From positions 3,072,501 through 3,136,500 of the forward strand of contig JAQGDQ010000001.1 of assembly GCA_030141605.1 (NCBI GenBank): a DNA stretch of 64,000 nt. Reading direction: 5' to 3'. The notes under the pieces are model-generated. The model was not told the DNA's origin. It saw only the letters and a program-made list of their open reading frames with translations, and ran no database searches. Position numbers and translations under genes: made by a program. Positions 12,000 through 24,900 of this stretch are shown here, piece by piece. The first letter of the stretch is position 1. Each line of letters opens with the position of its first letter. Source of the stretch: Tubiluchus corallicola (lineage: Eukaryota; Priapulida; Priapulimorpha; Priapulimorphida; Tubiluchidae).

Positions 12000-14119
12000 T
12001 TTTCATATATTTTATAATGCTCCATACATAATGGTATTTAAAAACAAATATCGTTTTATACTAAAAAGTTTTTTTGGCTTGGACAATTGTTGTAATAGTT
12101 TGGATCTAATCGATTGCATGTGTGCATACTTACTTGTTGTTAGTCTTAACTCTTTGTATTGCTTACTAATTTTGTTAGCTGTAATTGTTTTAAGTTTCTC
12201 TTTAAATGATTTATTTTTGGTAAATTGTTTATATTTAAAAAATAAAGCGTATATAAAAAACGAAACGATCAGCTCACCGATTTTGCACATTTCTAAATTA
12301 TTAAAAAAAACTAATTCTTTGGGCTGAATTCGTGGATCACACAAGTGTCACTTAATTAAGTATTATCAGTCTCAGTTAATTAACTTTATATTAAGAATTT
12401 AGCAAAAATGTGCGCAGAATTTGGGACGATGGTTTGCCTTGTTCATTTAAACTGCTGCTCTGCCTTCAGTGTCTTGATTTCTGTGCCACACCCAACAAAA
12501 TAGTCGGTGGCTTTCTGGTGGCTTAGTTCTTGCCGGCCAGGTTGCAAAATTACCTGAACAAATAAAGGAAAATGTTTCAGTTGAAACAGCCTCGCACATG
12601 ATGTGATTCTATCTCACAGATAAATTATTTGGTTTATTTTACGGGGAGAAAAAGCAGATGATCCGTTACAGTCGCTCGCGCCTTTGTTAAGCCAATACGG
12701 CAACCATGTGCTGTTCATATTGACACTAGAAAACGTGATGCTTTTTACGTGAGAAAAAATATGATTGAAGGCTCAAAGCTAATTTTTCTGTTTGAACATG
12801 AATAAATCCAGCTTCGGTGAAGCCCGTTGAAAATTACTTTAATTTTCTGAAAAAGGGGACAGTTGGTATAGATTTGGATTCACTTGATGAACTATTAATT
12901 CATAAACATAATTGGAGTTATAGTAAAAACGATATTTTTGATACGAGCATAATGGGAGCATTTAAATTGCAGCTTTCCCGCTTTTCTATGCAAATTTCGC
13001 CAACGAAGCTTGTATTAATTTCGATATATTTCGGTCAACGTGCAAAAATTCGGCATTTTTTTAATAATTTTCATAATAAATTGTAAAATTATTCTAACTG
13101 TCGATTTAATTATTTTGCCAAATTTTAAATGTAGCCGTTTTCAGAAAATCTAAATTCCTTGTGCAGAAAAATTTCAAATTTAAGGACCAGACGTTTCCTT
13201 CTTTTCGGGTTAATGCTCTTATATGAAGCCTTTTCTGAAATTGAAACGCGCTCAATGCTGCAAACATTTGGGTGCACAGACCTCTAAGTACGTGTAACTG
13301 AACTCCTAAAAGTCACTTGTGATTATATGCACAAGGTTGCAAAACATAGCAAATAGTGGCAAAACTCGTTTTGCGTTTTCTTTTCAAAGGACTGTAAGGT
13401 TTTCTGGTAACAACGCCAAGTAGGAAAGAAGCCCGTGATAACTATGTGCTTTAGCTAGTTCCTAAACAATTTTTTCATCAGGATTTCATTAAAATTGACA
13501 GATCTCGCTGCACATGTTGTTTTAATGCCCGCTTAATGTTAAATATAGTTCACAAGAACGTTATCTGGGCTGTTAAGAAATACCAAAGTTATGCCAGCGA
13601 ACACTGGCGTTTGGCGCACCAGCTGTGAAACCCCTATTTGCAGCAGCAGTATCATTCCTTGCTGTAGTGCAGATGTGCGTATTCTGGTTACATTGTTTAG
13701 GGACCAGAGTTGAGTTACATCAGTGTTTTAAGACGTGCAGTTGGTTTCACATATGTGTTCAGTTTCGATGTGGGAGAGTTGAGTTAGTCAACTGTTCACG
13801 GGGTGTATAGGCACAGTAGCATGAGCAGTAGCAGCAGAATTCACAGGCAAACTTGACTTCCTAAATTGCGTGTACGAGTCGTACATTTGTGTTGATTGTA
13901 TCTTGACCGGGTTGCTTGCCTTCCTTCCATCTACTCCATGGTATACGTGCATCGTCAACGTCGTTGCTGTGCCATCACACCACTATCACCATTGCTACGA
14001 TCGTGATCTCTGCCAACACGTTGTCTCTACGCCTACCATGTCATCGACTACTGTGCTGCGGTTGGGGAATTGAACCATGTCTTTCTGTGGATGTGGACGT
14101 GCTGACCGTGGGACAACAG
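12000..14119. other. Gene-free stretch upstream of the first recognised kinase exon
   Basis: Overlapping open frames of about 100 codons on both strands at 12012-12344 and one of 89 codons at 12817-13086 are AT-rich and match no family I know. The sequence becomes GC-richer near 13900-14150, just before the first recognised kinase exon. No Arg/Ser-rich exon, which a CLK N-terminus would require, was found. Confidence 0.4.
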
Positions 14120-14210
14120 AGTCACCGGACCAGCTCGGAAGAGGCGACGGTAGAAGATGATGAAGAAGGGCACCTGATCTATCGACCAGGCGATTGGCTT
14201 CAAGCTAGAT
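14120..14210 (+). CDS. CLK2: CLK exon a (pre-kinase segment)
   Basis: Encodes the conserved stretch ending GDWLQAR, with the Tyr codon split (T|AT) across the donor GTACTT. The 3' boundary is firm. The 5' boundary is a guess: AG at 14118-14119 is one candidate acceptor and AG at 14132-14133 another. Confidence 0.75.
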
Positions 14211-17200
14211 GTACTTATATTTTACAGTAACGTTAACACTGTTAAAAATTTGATTAACGTGGGACGAACTCATGGTACTGGGTTGCGGTTAACCCTTTTG
14301 TAAAACGTGATCAATTTCTTCAGCTGAGGGACTTAAGGTTTTGTAGTTTATGATCAAATTTAACATGTGAAATATTTGCTATAATTGAACTTTAGGTATT
14401 CATTAGTTAACTGTTATTTGTGGGAAACCGTATTCCGAAAATAGTTGGGCGGATATATTTCCGGGCAACACGAAACTTCTACAACTTGCATTGCGCTTTT
14501 CTATTTTCGTGAAGTGCGTTTGTTAATAATTGTATATGTGTCGTGTTGTTTGCAAAGATAAGTAAATTTCCCAACTTCACATAGTTTCTAGCATTCTGTA
14601 ATTAAAACGAACTCCCTCTTAAAACTCATTTATATGATTGGGTTCCCTGTCTGTTTGCGGGCAAAATTAGTATTCAGTATTACACATCATTTGCAATTAG
14701 TAGACTATATTGTCTAACGGAAGTCAGGCTCCTAGCATACCTCCAGAACTTAATTTACTAAAACAAATAAGTTCTAGCAGCTTTGTGTAGAAGCTGTGAA
14801 GACATTCGCTTAATCAAAGGAACGGGTTGAGAAAATTGTTGTGCAGTAGTATAGAGAAAGTGTTACAACAACTCGAGTTTCAACAACACCCAGCCGTTCT
14901 ACTTTTAAAAGATGTTTGCCAAAGATATAAAACAGTTTCCTACAGTATGCTAGAAACAGTGGTGACTATCAGGTGCCTGTAACTTACACCAGCAATTTAT
15001 TTTGCGTTTCAGATGAGATTCTCAGCACGTTAGGTGAAGGAACTTTTGGAAAAGTCCTAGAAGTCAAAGATCATCATAGGTAAGTAATATTATTAATGTT
15101 ACAAATGAATTAAAGACGTACTATAAATTAACATGTGTTGAATTAACGTAATTAATTAGGGAGCCTTCAAGCCTCAGAATAGTTGCCCCAACGAGATCAA
15201 CCATCTTTGAGACTACTTGTAATATTGCAAAGATATTGATATTGATGCACTGATATTAAAAATGATATTAAATTTCTGTGAAAGAACAGTTACTGTCATA
15301 ATAGAGCTTCCAGTTAGCTGAGGTTAGAATTCGATATAGACGGAACTGGAAAGTTAATTTTTATTGAAAAAACTTTAAACGTGTCCTGGTTACAATGTGC
15401 GTGGGTTTAAAACTTTAAATAAAAATATAAATTCAGATATAGACATACTCGGAAGCTGTAAAAATTTAAGGGCCACCTTCATATCCTGTGGATTTAAATT
15501 GGCGCCTAGTAGGAGTCTACAGCAAAAATGTGTTTTCGCCATAACATGTTCTTCGATCACATGCACCTAAGCAGTGGGAATTTTAGCTATATAACTTTGT
15601 TATAGACGAATTTTCAAAAATTGTAAAAAAACTAAAATCTGTACACGCTTGGACCATGTGTAACATGTATGAACTTCCTAGATTACTTTAGATCCCGCAA
15701 AAAGTATAGACAGACAGACAGACAGATAGACAGGACCGATAATTCTATAGTTGTCCACTTCGTTGGCGCAAGCATAACAACTGGTGATAGGAAAAATGAA
15801 TGTCTGAATAAAAGCCATGTCTGTGTTTAAGTGAGTGCTGGCTATCATTTTTATTTCAACTATAACTATTTCAGCGTTTTTCTTTCATCTGGATAAAGTT
15901 ATACTTCCATGGTCAATGGGGTGACAAAGTGGTAATAAGTTTGATCTCAGAGGTCCAAAAGCCAAATGCATTAATGATTGAACAGTTGTTGTTTTCTTTT
16001 ATGATAAAATTATCAATATTTACCAATTACCTTTATTTGTTCATCGTTTTAGCTCCATTGCGTTTAATGCATTCTTGAAACACGTTGTTGTGTTCATGGT
16101 TTGCGTCTGTTTCGGGTGACTACATCGCACAGCAGTTATCTTCTACTGGTCTTACGATAGCTGACGGTATAGCAGAAACTGTAAACGCTTCACACAGCAC
16201 TTAATTTGCTACTAGTGCTTGCTGATGGCTAACTATGTAAATGAAACTATAAAAGCTGTTGCTGTGATGAAGATAAGAAAATACCCGACGCTGCTGCTGA
16301 CCGTATTTAGATAACGCTATATGGTTAACCGCTGACTCGGATCTCGTGTAGGTGAGAGATGGCTTACTGCAACTGCAACTGGGTGCATCTGAGATCTGAG
16401 TCACTCGTCTCGGTTTTAGGGTAGTTGTTGAATTTGACAGAAGTTAATGGAAATTGACATGCAAATCAAGTTAATTAGACCCACGTGAACATTAATTTCA
16501 GTAAATTAAACGAGCTATGTAAATTCCTGGTAGCTCGCTCGGATGAGTCTGTTAGTAACTTACTTGAGCCAGATATTTTTTATGGCATATTCTATCGTTT
16601 TACAAGTTGGGAATTGATGGTGTGGTCGCATCAGTTGATGGTATCCATTCTAACAACGTTTTGAGACTGCCTAGTAGTTTTGGAGTTACAGGTTTCTATA
16701 AATAAAGCACTGCATGTAGCGATAATTTAACTAATAAAATTTTTGAAGAAAAATTCTTATATTACTACCGATTTTTATTTTTATGCTTTTAAATTAATTT
16801 TATTTATCGCCACAGGCATTAAAATTACGGTTTGAAACCTAATGTGATGTCCTACGGGGCTGTTATCAAAACATCTTTATTTATCTTGGTTTGTGCATAA
16901 AGCGATCAATATTTCCACATAGTGTTAACGCGCATTCTAACAATGAGATTGCAGCATGTGATTAACTAGTTTTTCCGTCTATAATTTAGAAATCTTAGTT
17001 TTAGCATAAATAAAATTACCACAAAACACGTGGCCACTGAAAACATAGTTTTGCTAATCGCTTGCGCGCTTAAATAATCATTAATCTCTGTGTTTTGTGG
17101 CATTACTCATGCCGTCTTCAGCAGGAACTTGTAAGGTCTAAATACAAGTGCATTTTGACACTGCTTTAGGGCTTATAGGTCTTGCAGAAGATGCAAGGCC

Positions 17201-20200
17201 AAAACGTACAGATTCATAATTATTCAAGTATTCAAGTGATCTATAAAATTATGTAATTATGCTTTTTTCAGTGGCTGTTGTGGGAAGTTTTTCCTTCTTT
17301 AATAAAAGTTCATTTGACTAACTATATAGGCCTACAAAATGAGGTATTAATGTGAAATAAATATTAACTTTGTGTGATAAACTTCAGAATTCATTTGATT
17401 TGCTGTGAAACTTGCACGTGGTTCTTGCAATCAATTTTTAAGTCAGGTAAATGGGTAGTGTTGTTTACGCATGAATTATTGGCTTAATAGGCAAGAATCG
17501 GAAAGAGTGTATTGCAGTTTATAGATCGAGAGCCTGGAAATGGAAGCCTTCGTATTTTGTTGAGTTTACTTTGATGGTTAAATATTGGTTTCCTAATTTG
17601 AGTTTCTTTAAGTTCCAACTAATGGTGTTATAAAAATTGAGAGATCAATATTAAATTGCAAAAATATTTATAGATCTGATCACAGAACTTCAAGTCCGGG
17701 GGTATCTTTTGGCTACGTCTTTGGTTTTGACATAAACCCACAAGTTTCTTATAATCAAGTCGCCACTTTTCAACCCGAAAGCTCACTGAGCCCGATTATT
17801 TCGAAGTGTTATAGAGTTACATCTCTGTCAGCTAGGCTGAATTATAGTATTAACTAGTTTTTTTTCCGTAAATTCCGTTCGTAATAAAAATTTGTTTGGC
17901 ATAGTATCAAAGTTTGTAAATTGACCGGTTTACCTCTTTTTTGTGCCATACTCAATATTTATTTCGTGTAGTGAATCACATTACATTAAAAAATTAGATC
18001 CCAGATATTTTACTTCTTTTATTTAAATACAATCATCTAAAATTATAGATTCTATTTGGAATTAATACGAGCGTTTTCACCCGACTGTTCTACGCTCCTG
18101 CGGCTTACGTTTAAAAACATTTTTTTGACTTAAAAATTAGTATTTCAGATTGCGCATATTTTTAATGTTAGTTGTTAAATATGCATTCCCACTTTCATTT
18201 GTTGATCTCTGATGTTAGTCGCCAGTTTTACTGCTGTGCAACTTCGTAGTAAAGCTTGAGCGAATCTGAATGAATTGTTTTTAACGGGCGTGTTTCATTA
18301 GTTTACGCTGATAATTATGGCTTCATTAAAAGCTGCTGAGACGCATCATAAAACGGCATCGTGTGCCGAATAATTATCGCTTAATTGCCAATAGCTGTAA
18401 TCGTGAAGACTCGGGATTTTCATATTACGTTCTGTATTTGAGTTTTATGCAAATTTAGTTATCAGTGCACATAATTATTTTCGCGAGCGTCAAGAAACAA
18501 ATTGAAAACGTGTTACGTTTTTTGCCTTATTTTGCCAGTGTGAAGCGATTTAATTCGGCTGTTTGTGATTTAAAATATCCCTACCTAATCTGTTATTAAC
18601 AACGAATTTGATAATTTAACCGTCAGTTAAAAGTGTACACCTAAATTGATTGATTTTACAACAAGATGCCACAGTCAAAAAATTGTAAAAACAAAGAAAA
18701 GTAACTAGAATTATTAAAGTACAAAAAACACACTTTGCTGTGTAGAGTGTAGAGTTCCGGCATTTGTAAAACATTTTACAGATATATGTCGATAAATTGA
18801 TTGATTTTACAACAAGATGCCACAGTCAAAAAATTGTAAAAACAAAGAAAAGTAACTAGAATTATTAAAGTACAAAAAACACACTTTGCTGTGTAGAGTG
18901 TAGAGTTCCGGCATTTGTAAAACATTTTACAGATATATGTCGATAATTTTTCTGCTTACTTTTATACATTACGATTTAGCAAGGCGAAGAAGACCATTGT
19001 AAATAATGCAATACTGTTTTTGTCAGTTCTGAAAATCTGAGTCAGACCTGTCTCAATATGATTTTTTTTACGATTTTTAATGCCCAAAATGACTAATTGT
19101 ATCCGTGTTAAAGGAAAGGCCTTCAAAATCCTTCCTAGTTGTGGATTGGGTTGTCATAATTTCTTATCACCTGTAAATTCACCTCTAAGGTAGGCCTACG
19201 TTCAATGAAAAGATTTCTGGTAGTCAAGAAAAAGCGCTCAGCATCATCCACAGGAACTCTCGTGTAAAAGAAATCTAAAGACTACGAAGTTATGCAGCTA
19301 ACCTAGCTTCGTTATTACAGAAGTGACTAGTTTGATGCAGTCATGCATACAGGCGTCCTAAATCGTTTCATAACTTCTACAATGCTATTTCATTTCCACT
19401 GCTGGTTGTATAAAAACTCAGCGTTACTGCACAGCAGCTAACAGAAAGACCTTGATGATGGTGTACATAACATAATTCTACTGACATATCAAGTTCCTGT
19501 GATTTGCTAAACCAGACGGCACGATATCATTCCAGTGTTTATTTTGTGTCCCTTTCGCTTTGCCATCTTTTCATTCCTGGACACATGTGGCTGTTGCGCC
19601 TTGAGCTGGTGAAGATAGTACTGATGTGCTGTTCTTAGCACGTTGCAAACTGAAACAACTTTATTCAAATGTTGCTTCAACGTCTATACCAATCGTTAGT
19701 GCATAGTAATAACTAAAGTGCAAAAAAAATTGTTCAGCACTTTATTAGAAATAATTACTGTTGAGCAAAACTGCTCGAGAGGGGTTTGTGAGAATTACAG
19801 ATTATTAATTAAGTAGCCGTCAAGGAACCAGAAGATGAAACTACTTGTCCGTATTTCAATTTCTACTAGCAAACAGATCAAATTAGTTCAAAGACTGAAA
19901 TGAACAAGGTTTAAATGCTACTTGTGCTTTTGTATGACTAGATTGTGTTATTTCAAATACCCCAACAATATTTGTATAGTTATTACCTCGTTTCAGAGGA
20001 AAACGAGGTACGTTCATTTTAATGAGGGGATAACAAAACCTCGCAGTGGATTTTAGCCACGTGGCTTGATAGCACCTATAGCCTCAGGAGCAAAAGTCCG
20101 TTTATTTTAATATAATCAGAGCACGGTCGCTAATCGATTGGAAGTTGATAAATAACGATCAGTAATCGACCAGGTTTTTGTAGCTTGCAAAGCGAAGCTA

Positions 20201-21886
20201 CATTTAATCAGTTAATATATGATCGTACTAGATATGGTAATTCATGAAAATCACACGCCAAAAATGTTGCAATGCTGAGATTTCTGGCTCCCATAATACG
20301 TACATATTAAAATGTTATCCTCGTACAGGGAGTGATATAATGAGGTTCGCCTTTTAAATAGTTAGTCCATGATCAGAAATCAATAATAAATTCGTTCCTA
20401 TATTCTGGTACCAAAGATAACTATCAATGTTTAGGTGTCAAGTGATGGGATAAATATTCGATAGAGCAGTAAATATTCCAATGGATGCAAGATCGTTAAT
20501 CAGTAAAAGGCGCAATAATGACCAAAATTTTGATCAGTGCCTTAGAAACTTGACTAAAGGCTTTATTGTACTTGCAAATGTATCAACTATTAATGAGATT
20601 ATTGCCTCTAAGGATGGGTTTGCTCACATGTCCTCTAGGCTCAGGCTGTGCATACTCGAAATGTCACTGTTAGTGTTTATATGACACGTGATTTATTTTT
20701 TAGCCAAGTTTATGGCAACATACAAATGCCACACATTAATCGAATTTTGATCGACACTTATTTCCACGCACTAAGAGCACCTAATGTTATGAACACAAGA
20801 ATATTTCTTAATCGTTTATAATTAGTAATCAGAATATATGGTATGGGTAAACCGTACCGGTGAGTGGCACACTTCAGATATTATGGTTGCCTGCTTATTG
20901 GTATTGCTTGTTTGTTTACTAGTTTATTTAATTATTTTGGCCTATTCATTTATTCATTATTTACTTATTTATTTACTAATACATTTTTCATTCTTTCATT
21001 CATTCATTAAAACGTTCTTCCGATTATAATTTATTTTGCCATTAATTACCTGCCATTTAAATGTTCGTTTCCGTTTGCCTTCCCTGATAGGCACACTACT
21101 TTACAATATTGTCTGCTCTGAAGTTATTATTATTATTCTCGTTATTCGCTACTTGCTGTTGCCAATCCTGAGCATTTCTGCTCTCTGAATGGAAAATGTA
21201 TAATTAGTAGCAGCTTTTGCATCCGCATTATCGCATCTCAGTCTTCACCCGCGTTCCTCAGCTTCCTATCCTTAGCAGCCGATCCAGCTGTCTAATTAAC
21301 TAGTTCATTTCCCCTGACACTGAGTGCGAGTACGAGTAATTTAATTCTCCCGTTGCTCTGAAGCGCTTCGGTACTTAATTTCTTTCAACTTGAGTTCATT
21401 TCGTTTCTATATTGCATTATCGCCGCTCTCTCTCCTCGACTGCTTGCTGCATTAGCAGGGATAACAGGTACACGGTGTTGTTGGAAAAACTAGAGAGCGT
21501 GCTAGCCTACCTTGCCATCAAGATATCACAGTAGCGTTTGATAAAACGAATTTCACAGAAAATCTTCACTTACTTCAGTATTTTATTTTTTCAACAGTTT
21601 ATTCATTATCTAGCTATTCAGTTTACTGTATTACAAATAACGGTGCTGTTCTTACATATTTTAATGGGAAAACGTATTTTAGGTTAATTTATTGGGATCT
21701 CATTTAGTGCAAACAGGTTGTTTAGTACAAACATATTGGTAGCTGGTTATGTTATGCTGTACAACACAGAATTATGCGAGTGTAAATATTTTGTTTCTTT
21801 TTTGTGAAAATCGTAGTATCTTGAAATATGTTGAACTTGAAATATATTTTTTTGACACCGTAGCGTAGATTATGTAGTGTTATTAT

Positions 21887-21934
<48 letters not shown>

Positions 21935-24900
21935 CGACCGCATGAAAATGAAAAATTTGCACATGTTTTGTCAGGCAGCACCTTCATATATATATACATA
22001 TATATATATGAAGTAAAATTTAAGGTGCTGCCTGACAAAACATGTGCAAATTTTTAATTTTTATCTGGTCTAAGTTCGGCAATGTATGGACATGTGACTA
22101 AAGAATAAAACCCACATTTCTAACCAACACGTACAATTAAGCCGCACTGTGCTGAAGAAGAATAAGTTTATTTTCCGTGCAGTAGTTTACGATGTGTGGT
22201 AATGGCTTTGCTTGATGGCCAGTTTGCGCATTTACGCGCATTTGTGACCGTGTTCAATGGTAATCCAAAATCGTTTCAAATGTTCTCTGATTGTACAACG
22301 TCGTTGGCTTCCTTCTTGATCATCTGCTTTGTGGTGATTTGCAAGTCAAAACTTGTATCCAAATCGGAGTGCACGAGGATGTGTCTTGACTCGATTATTT
22401 CCAAACACAGAGCAAGAGGCATAAGCCTCCCGAGAAACTAACCATCTGATATAATTTGAGGATTTTGGCTGCTGCTTGCTGATATTACAAACAATTCGTT
22501 TATGAGCGTAAATATCATAATGCTACATTTCATCAGAATTTTCAGCAAAGCCCGAAGCTCATTGTCCGTCATTAGCCAGTGTACGACATTTACCGATTTC
22601 ACCTCACAACCTATTACTAGTTATAGTCTACTTCTTAGAAGTGCCATTCAAACAAGCAGGTTTCCAAATTAGGAACTGGGGGCCAGAGACAGATATTAAA
22701 AATGTTGTAACGTGTCTCTGGTAAAATGGTCAAAGTCGCTGGAGAATTGTTAACAAGCTACCGTAGTGTGTGCGTACACTTAAGTATGGTGTGCAGATAT
22801 TTGATGGCTTCGGAGGTACTTGTAATGTAGGTGAACGAATGACCGACGAATGGACTGACAAACTGTGACAAACGGATGTTCCTCATTTCAGCAACTCCAT
22901 TTCGTTTGCGGTTGAACGTAATAGTTAGTGAAAGAAAATCCTCTTCTATGCCGAGGCTGAATCTTGATTTTAAACTGCAAATCCCTTCTTCCCTTGAATT
23001 AGCAAATAAATTGATCAAAATGTTACACTCAGCTCGAGCGTCTCTCGAGTAAAGGCAACATTTATACAAAAGAAGCTGTGGTATTTCCTGGGAATAATTT
23101 CTGTTTTTCGTTACACTGGGAGTGGAAAGTCAACATTTAATGGAAAAAACTTGCATTGCTAATGCTGGATATATTATAAATGTGGAGCTGAAACCATTTA
23201 ATTACTAGTTACCAACAATTCATGAAGCCAATTTGAGACGTCCGCAAATATTCAAGGTCTTTTTCATCAGTTTATTACATGTACTGTCATGGTAAATGGA
23301 AAGATAGTCAATTTCAGACGGAAGATGAGAGAATGCGAACGCTATATTTGAAATGTTGCTTCATTAATAAAAACAGAGACCAAGTTCGGTTAATTTACAT
23401 CGAGTTTAGGAAAGCTATTATCATTACAAATCTAAAACTCTGCTTACTGACTTTGAAAGAACCGTCTCAAGTTTAATATTAAATTGTCAATGCTGATATT
23501 CAATTATACCACGCAGTATTAATATGAGAAATAACTTTCTGATTGTTCTTGCTGTAATTTGTACTTGAAATTCAAAATTCCCTAGCGTAGAGGCTTTTAT
23601 ATAGGTTCTTCTGAATCTGTTAGCTAATCCTTTTAACTTTCTATTGACCAAATCCATTGCATCGTAGCACAGTAGGTAATTTGTGATTTGCTCACTTTTT
23701 ACAAGGCCAGTAAAAGTCATATTACCAAAAATGGGTAGTTTCATTTTGTCTGTACGCTCTGATATCGCTCTATTACATAAACTAAATTAAAAGAAGTTTC
23801 TATCCTAATGATTGATAATTTAAAGCTGACAAAATTAAGTCTGTGCTTTGTGATGATCACCCGCTTCTAGAATAGATGATGTACTTGTGACGTTTATGTG
23901 TCACATCAGCACAGCCTCTTGGGAACCCACGTTTCATATCTATTCAAGCCGATAAAAGCGTCGTGGTTAAACTCCAGTGTTTACTGTTCAAAGTGAGGGT
24001 TAGAAAGTTTCCCGTTAATTCAATTTGTCTCGCTGGCTTTACTAATCTTGTTATTGATGACAATTTCATCTATTTATTGCTCTGAAGTCATCTTTTAATT
24101 CAATTCCATTTTCTTTCCAGATGATCCCGTAAATTTTGTTGTACTTTTGTGTAGGCACTTGATTTGATACAGTGGTTAAATGATGTACAGTTGATCGCAC
24201 ACTTAACGTTTAACTGTATGCTCCATTCCAGCTCTCACGACTGACTTTTTAAGAGCATTTTGTTTTGGTTTTGGCTGACTGTTAAGAAATTTCTTTTTTT
24301 TGCACCTTCTAGTCGACAGATGGCAGCTTATAGGACATTACCCTGTGTAGCTTGGAATCACTCCTTACTTGTTATGATAAAATATTTCTTTGCTTTTCAA
24401 CACTGCTGAGACGTTGAACTGTAATCAGTGTTAACATTCTCAAACTTTCATAATCTTCTTACTTAGATAAACACTTAATGAATGAAATCTCGTACTTATT
24501 ATGGTGTATTTTTAAATAAAAGGTTAATGGTTTCATTAGTGAAATCTGGCTGGTAGAAATTTATTTATTTATTTTATTTTTTATTTCAGCTCGTAGACGT
24601 TACTTGTCGTAAGCCAAAAAATACAATTATTATTTAAACTAATTATAAAGACAAACTTACTATTTATAAAAAATCAAAAAGCGAAACTAGTTAAAAAAAC
24701 CACTGGAAGAGTGTATTTAAAGAATTTCGTGCACGAATCTTCTAAGTAAATTCTGACAGACTTTCAAACGCGCGAGTAAAAAACGAGCAGAATAGCACAG
24801 TCGCAAGTCCATTTTTTCTACAAGAAACCAATTCCTCTCGAGTAACTCTGTATATATGTAATTTACGCGTGTGTGTGCGTGAGTGTGCGTGCGTGCGTGT

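Noticed and set aside
12012-12344. Overlapping open frames of about 100 codons on both strands
   Set aside because: AT-rich, low-complexity translations with no motif. The mirror frames indicate compositional bias rather than a gene.
12817-13086. 89-codon frame near an acceptor-like site
   Set aside because: No ATG start in the frame, no recognisable family and no partner exon. Not supported as coding.
13870-14073. Histidine-rich short frame overlapping the first CLK exon region
   Set aside because: It is in a different frame from the conserved kinase segment and shows no CLK-like sequence.
20481-20684. 67-codon ATG frame inside the large CLK intron
   Set aside because: No family resemblance and no splice signals; length is within chance expectation.
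22758-23069. 103-codon minus-strand frame
   Set aside because: Unrecognised, isolated, and of a length expected by chance in a sequence of this size.
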